Both the position numbers and the translations under genes were made by a program. Below, piece by piece: positions 45,591 through 56,488 of a stretch of 64,000 bases of DNA. Numbering within the stretch: position 1 is the first letter of the stretch; each line of letters opens with the position of its first letter. The notes under the pieces were generated by a model. It made no database searches, was not told the origin of the DNA, and worked only from the letters and a program-made list of their open reading frames with translations. Source of the stretch: Laburnicola sp. R22_1 (Eukaryota > Ascomycota > Dothideomycetes > Pleosporales > Didymosphaeriaceae); the NCBI GenBank assembly GCA_014281115.1, contig JACONQ010000002.1:3410001-3474000 (forward strand), written 5' to 3'.

Positions 45591-46659
45591 TATTTAGCTG
45601 ACGCTGTCTTCTTTTCGTTGAACAAATCGTCCAGGAAATCTACCATGTCTTTGCAGCCACTCCACTGCTCTGGGCTTGTTAGCCCAAAGACTTTGTTAAC
45701 GGCACGTTGGTCTGCGATAAAGTCCATGTTATGCTTCTCAGCCGGAAGTATATAGCCCTCCATACATTCAAGCAACACGAAGCCAAGGTCCTTCAAATCA
45801 GAATTGCCAATATGCGATTCAGAACTCTAAGTCACCGCTCCAAAATCCGCTGTTATTGTCAGTCAGAGAAGCTGCCAACAATATGACTTACAAAGGACGA
45901 TACGTAGATCTGGAGTTGTAAATCGAATAGTTTTCGCTTGCACCTAATGGTGTACCATGCCATGGTGCGCGAGATAACCAAGGGCGCCAAAAATCTGGCA
46001 CGAAGTAAGGCCCTGACCCTCAAGAAGGGAACAAGACTCACAGCATAGGCAATGCATTGGATATGCTGCTCCTCCATCTTCTAATGTACATGAAGTACCT
46101 GCGCAAGAGTGAAACGAGCGTACTCGAAGGACAGCTCCATTAACTCAGTATCTGATGACACCACACTAAGAAGCTTGATAAAGTTCTCGTGGCTGACAAG
46201 GTCAAAGACTCGTTTTTCCGCAAGACCAGCGGCAAGTCTACAGGTTTTCACCATAAACAAGCCGTGGCGTCCTCGCTGAGCGCGCACGTCCCACTCTACT
46301 CCATCTTGTGTTAATGTGCCCAAGGTGATAACTGGCCCAACCTTGCTTGCTGACTGCTCTGGCGGCGAAAGGGTTTTGCGGAAACCCAGGGACAGAGAGG
46401 ACAGCTGCGCAAGCAACCTAGGCGCCGCTGCAGCAGTGTGAAGATGCGCAGCCTTCAGTTGCGTAGCAGAAGTGCGTAGACTAGCATCTCGACAGATAGG
46501 AGGCGTAGGAGACGGGCGCAAGGGTTGGAAGGTTTCGGCTCCTTGTCGAGCTTTTGCTTCGAGCGCTAGTTTAGTGGGTACAATGTTCCCTGCTAGGTTT
46601 AGCGCTCGCTGCGGACAGGGAAGAGCACAGGGAAGGGGAGGCTGTCCATTTGATGCCAT
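45591..46659 (-). pseudogene. Fungal pseudokinase-like gene, three exons, broken by hAT-2
   Basis: Exon 1 46659-46042, intron 46041-45995 (GTGAGT...CAG), exon 2 45994-45892, intron 45891-45850 (GTAAGT, CTGAC, CAG), exon 3 45849-45591. The N-terminus (MASNGQPPLPCA) is low-complexity. The kinase fold follows: VEWDVRAQRGRHGLFMVKTC with the Lys of strand beta-3, VFDLVSHENFIKLLSVV, then FGALGYLAHHGMVHH in place of the catalytic loop, DLRIVLSDFGAVT (DFG kept), and C-lobe text (LKDLGFVLLECMEGYILP, CKDMVDFLDDLF). The HRD Asp and loop Asn are not present, so the parent protein was probably a pseudokinase or atypical kinase. Three in-frame TAGs (46083-46081, 45946-45944, 45829-45827) and the hAT-2 insertion after K-T-A-S-A-K-Y inactivate it. 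Probably a former host gene. Confidence 0.78.
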
Positions 46660-46942
46660 CACAGAAGACTGTGGTGATAGCTGCGCGACGATGCGAACTC
46701 AATGCGCTACAATCAAGGGGGAAGGTCAGCTTTTAGAAGCGTTGTGACCATTTGCGGCGCGAACGCACGCAAGAGAACCTATTTGTGCGTTTCGGGACCT
46801 CGAATTCAAGAAGTAGGAAACGGGGAACGGAAAACTACCTAGGTGTAGCGCCCGCTGCACCTTATGTAACACCAATCTTATTTCATAAGGCACATTGTTC
46901 CCACAATTATCCTCTTTGCGATCGACTTTGCTTCTTACATTC
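46660..46942. promoter_or_regulatory. Shared divergent intergenic region
   Basis: The 283 bp between the kinase pseudogene (-) and the coiled-coil ORF (+) start codons. GC-balanced and free of TAG runs; both promoters must lie here if the plus-strand gene is expressed. No specific factor site is claimed. Confidence 0.5.
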
Positions 46943-47557
46943 ATGATGCACCCCACAACTATTCGCTACGCTCCGCTGCCGCCGATGCGCACTCAGCGGC
47001 CTGCCAAGCAACAAGTCAATGCCGCACCGCCAACACCGGCCCCGTTGCGCACCAACCTCGGCGATACGGCCGTTGTTGAGCCAATGCTCTCCGCCACCGC
47101 CTCAGAGGGCTCAAACGCCAACTCGTCGTCCTTACCAATAGGTGGCTTAGAATGGCCCTCTCAAGCCGCCAGTCAGTCCACATCGTGGCTGCTGCCAGCC
47201 CACAATAACCAGTCATCGGCCATTGCACTTCTTCTCAAAACAGAGATCAAGTCTCATAGGGTCTCTAAGGAGATGTTGCATGCGACCAAGCAAAAACGAC
47301 TGGAAGCTGTGCACTACAGTCTACATCTTGAGGCCGCCAAGCAAAGGCTTGAATCAGACTTGGTCAATTTGTCGGCAGCTTACAGAGCCCTCGCAGCGGC
47401 GTACTCTAAGTCTCAACGCTCAGCTGAAAATGAACGCCTCGCCAGTAAAACCGCTGTACAGGGGCACGATGTTGATTGTCAGGCTCCATTGCAGACGCAT
47501 GACACACCGATGCAGGACGATTCATCTGACTTGACGACAATTAACTTACCTACCTAA
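46943..47557 (+). CDS. Hypothetical coiled-coil protein, 204 aa, intact
   Basis: The only long undamaged ORF that is not part of a transposon family I know. The ATG at 46943 is chosen over 46895 because the upstream codons lack an ATG and the region looks non-coding; 46946 is an equal alternative. The N-terminal 90 residues are Pro/Ala/Ser/Thr-rich and likely disordered (MMHPTTIRYAPLPPMRTQRP). From about residue 95 to 165 the text is helical with heptad-like spacing (IALLLKTEIKSHRVSKEML, LHLEAAKQRLESDLVNLSAA, ALAAAYSKSQRSAENERLAS). The tail is acidic. No signal peptide or membrane span. Product unknown. The stop is about 60 bp before a polypurine/LTR-like junction, so an element-borne ORF is an alternative to a host gene. 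Confidence 0.6.
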   Translation: MMHPTTIRYAPLPPMRTQRPAKQQVNAAPPTPAPLRTNLGDTAVVEPMLSATASEGSNANSSSLPIGGLEWPSQAASQSTSWLLPAHNNQSSAIALLLKTEIKSHRVSKEMLHATKQKRLEAVHYSLHLEAAKQRLESDLVNLSAAYRALAAAYSKSQRSAENERLASKTAVQGHDVDCQAPLQTHDTPMQDDSSDLTTINLPT

Positions 47558-47610
47558 ACCAAGTCTGATCAGCTGTTGTTGACCTTCATACAACTTATAT
47601 ATCAACACTA

Positions 47611-47850
47611 GCTGGGGGGTGTGTCACAGTTTATGGCTCTTACCCTATGAGATAGTTACTCCTACCCTTACTTAGTTGCCACTCACCTTTCTGAGAGTAC
47701 TACATCTATCTAGGACTAGTGTTGTTTGTGCCTACGCATCTATACCTTCTATAGCTCCTAGATAGTACAACCTCAGTTCAATCCCACAACCTTTTCCACT
47801 GTATACTGTCCGCTCTACTCACCGTAATAATATTAAATAATTTTAGTTTT
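47611..47850 (+). repeat. Possible LTR fragment preceded by a polypurine tract
   Basis: GCTGGGGGGTG is followed by TGTCACAGTTTATGGCTCTT at 47622, resembling the junction and first bases of the gypsy LTR at 26739 (GGGGGGTTA, TGTAACGGTTCGTGGCTGCC). The right border is not defined and no TSD was found. Confidence 0.35.
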
Positions 47851-47857
47851 GCGTGGT

Positions 47858-48665
47858 TGAAGACGGTTTTTGAGCCTGTTATGCGCGAGAAGTCGGCGGA
47901 ACGCAGGCGTCTCCTCATTGCTGATGGATATAGAAGTTATATCTAAGGCAAATTTATTGCCTACTATATAGAGAATAATATTAACCTTCTAATTATGCCT
48001 CCTTATTGTTCACGTATCCTTTAACTATTAGATGTTAGAGTGTTTTTGGCGTTTAAGCGATATTATGTAGTCGAGACGCATACGCTCTTATAGCTATCCT
48101 TATAATATATTCCTTAGTTAGAATAGATTAAATTACTATTTATAGCACGCGCAAGAGCTGTCAAAACTAAGAATATTCTATCTGAATAGCGTGCAGCTGG
48201 CTTGTCGCCTTTAATGCCTATGCGCGTTCTAAATAACCTACCCTAAATCTCTAATCTAGCGAATAATAATCTACCTACACTATGCGCAATAATAAACCTC
48301 AATTTCTTATTACTCTAGAGCTCTTTACCAGAACCTATTTTAATAGTTTAATTAAATAAAAGATTTATAAAGATACTATATAAGTGTCTAGATATTATCT
48401 TACTAGTAAAGCGATATATAGAGTGAATAACCTAGCTGTGCAAAAGTCAAAACACTATAATTGCTATTTTATCTAAGTAAGTTGTAGATTAATTAGAGCT
48501 TCTTAGGAAGCAAAAGAAGACTAGAAATAATAAGAGAGTTCGATTAGAGGGTGTATATGTCTATACAACAGAGGAAGTCCTATAAGTTGCCCGCGAGGAG
48601 GAAGCGAAGGCGGCAATAAAACGACCCCATAGACGGCCAAAAAATGTTGTAATTATCAAAACTTC
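47858..48665 (+). pseudogene. DDE_1 (pogo-type) transposase, C-terminal fragment
   Basis: Begins abruptly in the core with W-L-K-T-V-F-E-P, then LLIADGYRSYI (second catalytic Asp), ENNINLLIMPPYCSRIL-stop-LLDVRVF (third Asp) and FIARARAVKTKNILSE. The basic tail (RKQKKTRNNKRVR) ends with RPHRRPKN near 48650. It is the fungal DDE_1 transposase pattern but a different subfamily from the seven pogo copies to the left. The N-terminal half is missing, cut near the LTR-like fragment. Confidence 0.75.
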
Positions 48666-50740
48666 GAATAAGGAGGAGGATAAGATTCTTAAGAGCTTGG
48701 AAATAAAGTATTATTACTTGCTAGTAATGCGTAGGCGTTGCGTAGTTACTTTATATATAGAGATATAATTTTTATATACTATATCTAGGTTACTAACTCT
48801 ATTAGTTAGGATACTTTTAGCCACTAGCCCGCGACTATAGGCGACCATAATTAAGGTAAGAAATAACTAACATTAATATTATATATATATTAGGAATGCC
48901 TATTATAAAGCTCTAAAGCTACTACTCTTTAGAATAATATATACTATCTCTTACTATTTCTGCACTACCTTTTATTTTGTGCTTTAGGTAGATCTGCCCT
49001 TTTATTTAAAAACTAAAAATCCTAATTATTATTACACTAAGACGAGTAACAGACTATAAAATACTATATTAGGTTGTTAGAGCTAGTGTTACTCTTAACG
49101 CGACACTAGATTTATTAGCTTTATTATAAGTAGAAATTATAGGGCTTATAAAAGGAGAGTTTTCTACTATAGTTCTACTAGCTTTGTCGTAGCAAAGTTT
49201 AGTATCGCTATTATCGCGTCTATTCTTAGTAGTGTAGTAGCAGTTAGCCTATATAGATGCACTACCTATTATTAGCTTTTAGATACGTAGTATATATATA
49301 AACTAAAAGTTTACCTAAGCATAGAGAGGACTATACCGACACTAAGCAGCTTTATAGTTCTAGGTTTAAATTAAAGGACTAGAGAGATTATATAAAGAAG
49401 AAGAAGATATTACTTTAAGAAAGAAGATAGTATGTAGATATAATATAAATTTATATAACTTCCTTTATAACTATCTATCGCGTCTGCTAAGATGTTTAGT
49501 AATATTCTAACTTTCTTTATAACTACCACATCTGCTAGGACGTTTAGTAATATTCTTTAGAACCTATTAGTATAAGACGTGTAATAAGCTAGCTATAATA
49601 AGATATATATCGACTTTGTAATATTTTAGATTAGTATATATTAAACTCTATTATGTAAACTATTAGCGTTTAGAGAGCCTTATTGCCTCTGTTTAGCTAT
49701 ATCTGTGGCGACCTATACGGCCTAATTACCTATTTGTGTCGCGTATCCATTATTAGTCATAATTATGTTAACTACAATCGATTTCTTAGGGCTTTATTAC
49801 CAAGACGACGGTGATTCTTAATAAGCCATCTAACTAGGCTAATTAGCTTATCTGTTAGATGTAAAAAGTTGTGAGATCTTGGCGTTTTTCGCTTTGTCCG
49901 TCGCCCCACTTAATTCTTATAGAAAGCTTAGCAGCTTATAAATCGGCCCTATCTTAACGCTATTTTGACGCTATTTTAACGCTATTTAATAAGTTATTTG
50001 CTATCCTACTTGGCCCCTTATAGCCAATCCTCGATTTTTCTATAAAAAAGGCCGTGTGGAGTATAATCCTAGGTACTATATCTTGGCAGCCTGTGCAAAT
50101 ATAAAAATATAGAATAATGTCCCTTACTATATAGCGAGACACACTGCGTAGCGAGATAAATAAGGAGTACTTTAACTTTTAGCGTATAGAAAGTCTATGT
50201 GCACAACAAATATTGCTATATTTGTATAAAAATAATCTACTATAGCTAATTCTAAATGTCTATAATTTACTTATTTTAAAAATTACCTTCGTATTATCGC
50301 CTTCACGCCTAATTTGTACAGCGTCTTATACTATAACATAATAGGCTTTTCTTTTTATAGCGCTAATCTTAAGCCTTTTTTACTTCGAATTTTTATATAA
50401 TGGCCTTATACTAGCCTTGACCCTTACTCTAATATTTTGAAGTTATTATTAGTCCTATGCGCGCTATCGCGGGCAGATTCATACAGGGTCGTCCTATTAA
50501 TAGGGTACCTCTATAGCGGAAGCGTGTACTAATCTAGACTAATGCGAGATAACCCTACACGTCTTACCTTATGCACTAGTAGATAATTTATTATAAGATA
50601 TGTGGCTATTTAAGTTGTATAAGTATTTAGATTATTAATAGAATATCTACAGGAACCTTTGTATGGCTAATTTAGCCGCTTAGCGGGATTTTTATAGGCC
50701 AGAGGGACTGTGCACTTAGTAGCTTTAAATATCCTCTTAT
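48666..50740. other. AT-rich interval with remnants, no gene recognised
   Basis: Stop-rich throughout. A GC-richer patch at 49870-49915 (TTTTTCGCTTTGTCCGTCGC) looks like a TIR end and may be the right border of the DDE_1 fragment's element; no partner was found. A 33-bp stretch at 49956-49988 holds three ACGCTATTTT units with 11-bp spacing. Confidence 0.4.
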
Positions 50741-50749
50741 GTCTACTCC

Positions 50750-53500
50750 CAACGCTCTATGGGCCATTTCTCCTCTACTATCTGCCCAGAGAGCCTATTT
50801 CTAGGCAGTATATAACGTGGAGGGTCTACTACAGCGCTATAAGGTAGCTATAGTATATTAGAACTGTGAATACGCTCTGCCTAGGCGTACTGTTATAGAG
50901 GCGGTATAATAGGGTACTTTAAAGAAACTAAATATATAGGTAGTGTATATATAAAATGCTACTACTTTCTTTACTAGGCCTACATAGCCTATAATGTCTA
51001 CGCTATCTATGCTGCCTTTTAGTAGTGGCCCCGCTTCCTGGCTGCCCTAAGCTGCTTATAGAACTAGTCTAATAAGCACCTCTACTGCTGTTGCTAATAG
51101 TTTAGCTACTACATAGTAGCGTTCTTGCTTGTCCTCTATGTCTAGGCTATCCTTTAAATCTCCTTAATAACCTTAAGCCGCAGCAAGTACCACTACTGCT
51201 CGCTGTGCCAGCCAGCCCTCTATAGGGTTCCCTAACGTTAATCTAGCTTAGTAATAGAGGGCTAGCCTTGTAGGCCTACTATCTACTTGCGCTAGAGGCT
51301 ATCTACTGTCTGCACTACACAACACATATAATGCTTTAGTGCTGGCTCTAGTAGTAGGTCTGGCGTTACTAGCGCCGCTAGGCCTGCTAGTATGGGGCAT
51401 ATATAGGGTGAGTCTATAGAGGGCGTGAGCGCAATGCTAGCTTAAGCGGACGTGCTCTTACTAAAGACTCTGTTTACTAGCAGCAGCAGTAAAGGCTAGA
51501 GAGTGCTAGGTATCTAAGACGCCTCTAGCCAGAATATAAGATTGCTAGACGTTAGGGTCTATAATTGTAGTAACTGCGTGCTCTATAGCGCGAGCAGCTA
51601 GCTAATAGACTACTTAAGCTCTTCTACGCGCTGCTCGCTGCGAGTAGAGGGATAGCTTAATATAGGACTAATAGGCGACTAGGCGCTGCCTCTAGATTAA
51701 GTAATACCTTAACATTCTGCGTGAAGGCTGCGTACGCTAGATACTAGAAGGTAGAGTGGTTCTACATAAGGTGGCTGGGGAATCAACGCCACATGGCTAC
51801 TAAGTCCTAAAGGACCACCTCTCTAAGGTAAAAGAGCAGGTCTGTAAGGCCTATAGCAGCAAGGTTGTTAACCTACCCTAGCTAAGGACCAAAGCGGCCC
51901 TTCCACGCGTCTAGCTGCGGCTAGATAAGAAATAGAAGCTTAGCTAGTAGCGCGACGCCAGCGCAAGAAATGTTAAATATTGCAGCCAAGAGATCCAGGA
52001 TGTGCTTAACTTCTTAATGCTAGAATACTCTAAGGCAGAAGAAGAAGGGGCATGGCAGAAGCTGTGGGTGGCTATGCGCAGGCGTTGGCGGAGTTAGGAT
52101 TGGGCCTAAACTAAGGAGACAGAGGAAGCATTAAAGGCGTGGCTAGCATAGTGTTAAGCAATGATAAACCTTAATATTTGTAATTTCCTAGACTAGTTTG
52201 TAATTAGGTTTGGAAAATTCCTAAGGGCAGGCACTATTATAAAAAGCTAGAAGGGTATGCTTCTTATCTAAGGCCTAAGTAAGCAGCTAGCGGGCAATAT
52301 TCTAATAAAGAACAACTAGTCAATGGAGAGACCTATAGAGCTTAACTTTAACACAATAGAGAGATGGCTTTTAAGTAGGGCTCAAATCTAGTTAGAAGAA
52401 CATATATGCTAGATCTAACATATTAAATCCAAGCGCCAATGCTGTCTCAGACTATCGAGCCGCAAGTACTACCAATGCCGCAGAGTGTTTTCTAACCTAC
52501 TAGACTTAACCCGAACTTCCAACAAGCAAGACCGCAAGGAGCTCCAGGCGCGCGAGTAACCCTAGGCTTAACTGTCTCTCAACACGAAGTGGACGAGCTG
52601 ACTAAAAGGCTTAAGGCTATGAGGCTTTAGAATGTTCTGGTTTAGAACTGGGACCCTTGAGAAATAGAGATTCTGTCGGACCCGGCTATTCGCTAGAAAA
52701 TCACTATGAGGGTAGAGCAGGCTCTAAAGCAGATAGTACCACAACGGCCCCAGTACCACGCACCAACCCAGTCTCAGGCCTACACAGCAGCGCCAATACG
52801 AGTCAATATGCACGTGGCCGCAGCAGCAACAGACCTAACATAGCGAGAAGACAACTATTTCGAAGAATGCTTTGAATGCGGGAAGGACCACATTATCGCG
52901 AATGGGGAATGCGAGGAGAGGAATTCACTTGAGAATAATGGATAGGTGTACTACGACACAGAATCGCGAAGGGTCCAGTGGGGCCAACCGAACAACGATC
53001 AGGGCAAAATCCAACGCATTGGCGCCAGGGGCAAGCAGAACCAGATGCTGATCCGCCTGGTACGGAACAAGTGGCGGATGGACGGATTGATAGAGGAGGC
53101 CCCGTGGATGTCTTAGAGTCGAGGAGCTTGATGGAACACCCTTTCGCAATAGAACGCCAGGCGATCGCATCGTTCGATTCCATCCGCGCACGACAACAGA
53201 CCTTGACACAATGCTAGAACCTGACGTTGTGGACACTAATAACCTCTTAGAAGAAATTACCAATTCCTTAGAGGAAATTAATCCTGCAGACCTTAATAAA
53301 GTTACGCAGAGGCCTGAGCCTAAACATCCTATATTTGCGCGCAGATTATGGAGGCTGGCGAGATATATATAGGACGTCCCTATAAGGATGAAGCAAGTGG
53401 AGATTCTGCCGCCACTAGCAAACTTTGACCCCTTAGACTTCGCCTATTAGGAGGAGTAAGCTAGCTGGAACATTAGCGCATTATAAGCTAAGGGACAGCT
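50750..53500 (+). pseudogene. Probable gag of an LTR element, RIP-degraded, unit 1
   Basis: Several readable stretches in changing frames: MSTPNALWAISPLLSAQRAYF near 50740, a long Gln/Ala-rich part near 52690-52850 (QALKQIVPQRPQYHAPTQSQ), and a zinc-knuckle-like segment ECFECGKDH near 52862-52900 (C-X2-C-X4-H, last Cys nearby). A conserved end follows (HPIFARRLWRLARYI, VPIRMKQVEILPPLANFDPL) at 53320-53440 that recurs in unit 2. Knuckle and order fit a retrotransposon gag. No reverse transcriptase motif was seen. Confidence 0.5.
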
Positions 53501-55037
53501 TATTTCTTAAGGGGGAGGAAGTAGTTAAAAAAGAAAAGTTAGAAAAAGAAGATAGAACAACAGTATTAGTACTAAGTTGAATTGAAGTCTAATATACATA
53601 TATAATTACTAGGATAGGATTACAAGTTATAAGACCCCGATAATAGAGCCTAACTAATAATTAGACAGCTGAAAAATTGAAAGCTAAGAACTACTATACT
53701 GACCTCCATAAGAATCTGAGCCCCTGCGACCGCCACAGCCTAAGCCATAATTGGGGTTTGGATTGCGACTCTAATAGGAACGAGGCATAGGGCTACTTTG
53801 CTCTACAGCTTAAGTTCCGCTAGAGCCTAAACTTAAGCGTGCAGCTTAGGCAGAGAGGTTAGAAGGAATAGAGGATAGACCTAAAGAAGGAGGAGAGGAG
53901 ATTATGCCGCTGCGGCCAAGCGGGGACAAGGGAGTACGGGCGGAATTAATAGACTGTTAGGAAGCTGAACATATGGGGGAAGGCGAGTAAAATAGAATTT
54001 TAGGAAGATTGTTAGTGGCCTAAAAGAGAGATGAATTAGAGGATAAAGAGCTAACCTGCAGTACTGTATTAAGCAAGACCTAGCCTAGAGAAGAATTAGG
54101 ACTAGAGAGTAGATAACTAGGAGTAGGAGTGGTCTGGCCCTAAGACAGGGAAGGGCTACCGCTGTTGCTGCTGGAGAAGACAATGGATTAAGAAGGATAG
54201 GAAAAGAGTGCGAAGTTATCTTAACTGTTTACCTAGAGCTGCAAACTGCGAGGCAGGTTATTGTTGTTGTTAGTGCTCTGCCTAAGGGCTGCGAAAACTT
54301 GGGCCATGATATTGAAGCTGATACGAGCATCTAAGAGGGGAATTACTTCCTAGGGGTTAGCCTAAGAGACTATAGGGGTGCGGGGAACTTACGCAGAGAC
54401 AAGAAGGTGATAAATGCGCTAACAGAGGGCTTTTTGGGCACTAGTGGGAGGTCGAAACCACTAGAACCCGCACTATTGTCGCCTTAATAAGAAGGCTTGC
54501 TGCCGCCGCTACTGCTACTAGAACTAAGGCGGCCAGATGCGTAGGCGCCTGGGGCATAGTTAATCTAAAGATAGGGAGGCATAATGAGGCAGGCTAAGTA
54601 AAGGCTTAAGAATAGTTTAGGGTTTAGAAGAATAAGAAGCTAAACTGTAGAAAAATTATAAGAGTGCGGAGAGTAAGTGGAATGGACGGGTTAGTAATAA
54701 AAACGGGTGGGCGTTTGTGAGCTGTTGTTTAAGGTTACACAAAGCTAGGTAATTAGTAGAGCTTGCTATTAGAGGCGGGCCTAACCTCTGCTCACTAGCA
54801 GGAGGCGCTGTGAAACATTTGGAGTGTTTTCTAGAAGGGTGTTTAGCATAAAGCTTAATGAGGCTAAGCTTTTGTGGGTAGAGAGGTATGTGGTAGAATG
54901 AACTTCACCACACGGGTCACGTGGTAAGCCGGTGCCCAATTGGCTCTTAAGGATTTAATAGGCGGTTTCTTTCTTCTAGCACACATAACTTAATCTATCT
55001 TTCTACTAAGCCCTGATTAGAACTAAGTTCTCCCATA
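53100..55037 (+). repeat. Direct repeat, unit 1 (ends in LTR)
   Basis: Matches 55375-56488 plus 59108-59938 of unit 2 with mainly C/T and G/A differences. It includes the gag end, a non-coding stretch with GCGGCCAGATGCGTAGGCGC near 54530, and the 149-bp LTR at its right end. Unit 1 keeps more CpA/TpG than unit 2. Confidence 0.88.
54889..55037 (+). repeat. LTR-1, 149 bp
   Basis: Starts TGTGGTAGAATGAACTTCAC after GAGAGGTA and ends AGTTCTCCCATA. Paired with 59790-59938 at equal length. Serves as the 3' LTR of unit 1 and, by position, the 5' LTR of unit 2. Confidence 0.8.
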
Positions 55038-56488
55038 ATAGGAGAGAATATATTCTTCCTATTAAACTTTGTATTTTAATATAGCAGACACTTTTATAAA
55101 AATAAGTTTATACTACTAAAAAATTTCTAGTTATTAGAGTAAAGCAGTTTAAAAAGCGTAATTATTGCCTCTAAGAAGCTATTAACCAAACTATCTAACT
55201 ACGTAAATAAGGAAAGAAATGATTTAATAATTAGCGCACTCATAGGATAGAGTCACTATAATAAGGCAATTTAGTATTAGTATATAATACTTTTTAGACT
55301 AGTAATATAAGTTGCAAAGTTAAGCTCGCTAGAAGGTACTAAGGCCCCTTTAGAATTAGGGCCATACTACCGCATAGTAAAGGATAGTACATACTTAAAG
55401 AGCTTAATAAAATACTCTTTTATAATAGAATACTAGGCGATTACATTATTTAATTTTATCTACACACAATAATAGACCTTAATATAATACTAGAACCTAA
55501 CATTATAGACACTAATTACTTCTTAGAAGAAATTATTAATCCCTTAGAGGAAATTAATCCTATAGACCTTAATAAAGTTACGCAGAGGCCTGAGCCTAAA
55601 CATCCTATATTTGCGCGCAGATTATGGAGGCTGGCGAGATATATATAGGACGTCCCTATAAGGATGAAGCAAGTGGAGATTCTGCCGCCACTAGCAAACT
55701 TTGACCTCTTAGACTTCGCCTATTAGAAGAAGTAAGCTAGCCAGAACATTAGCGCATTATAAGCTAAGGGACAGCTTATTTCTTAAGGGGGGAAAGAAAG
55801 TAGTTAAAGAAGAAAAGTCAGAGAAGAAGATAGAATAATAGTATTAGTACTAAGTTAAATTAAAGTCTAATATATATGCATAATTACTAGAATAGGATTG
55901 CAAGCTATAGACTCTAATAATGGAGCCTAACTAACAATTAGACAGCTAGAAAATTAAAAGCTAAGAACTACTATGCTAACCTCTATAAGAATCTAAACCC
56001 CTACAACTATTATAGCCTAAGCCATAATTAGGATTTAGATTGCGACTCTAATAGGAGCGAGGCATAGGGCTACCTTGCTTTACAGCTTAAGTTCTGCTAG
56101 GGCCTAAATTTAGGCGTGCAGCTTAGGTAGAGAGGTTAGAAGGAATAGAGAATAGACCTAAAAAAGAAGAAGGAGAAATTATGCCGCTGCGGCTAAGCGG
56201 GAATAAGAGAGTGCGGGCGGAATTAATAGACTATTAGGAAGCTAAATATATAGGGGAAGGCGAGTAGAATAGAACTTTAGAAGGATTAGTAGTAGTCTAA
56301 AAGAGGAATAAGTTAAAGGACAAAGAGCTAATCTGCAGCACCGCATTAAGTAAGACCTAATCTAGAGAGGAATAGGGACTAAAGAGCAGATAACTAGGAG
56401 TGGGAGTAGTTTGGCCCTAAGATAGGGAAGGGCTACCGCTGTCGCTGCTAAAGAAGACAATAGGTTAAAAAGAATAGAAAAAGAGCGA

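Noticed and set aside
45944..46041. A 98-nt first intron of the kinase gene ending at 45944
   Set aside because: The sequence from 45994 encodes FGALGYLAHHGMVHH, the expected catalytic-loop region, so the shorter 47-nt intron fits better.
47016..47534. ORFs in other frames within 47016-47534
   Set aside because: Shadows of the intact 46943-47557 ORF.
52893..53263. Overlapping reverse-strand ORFs
   Set aside because: Opposite the gag-like frame of unit 1, in a less mutated stretch where all frames are more open; no motif.
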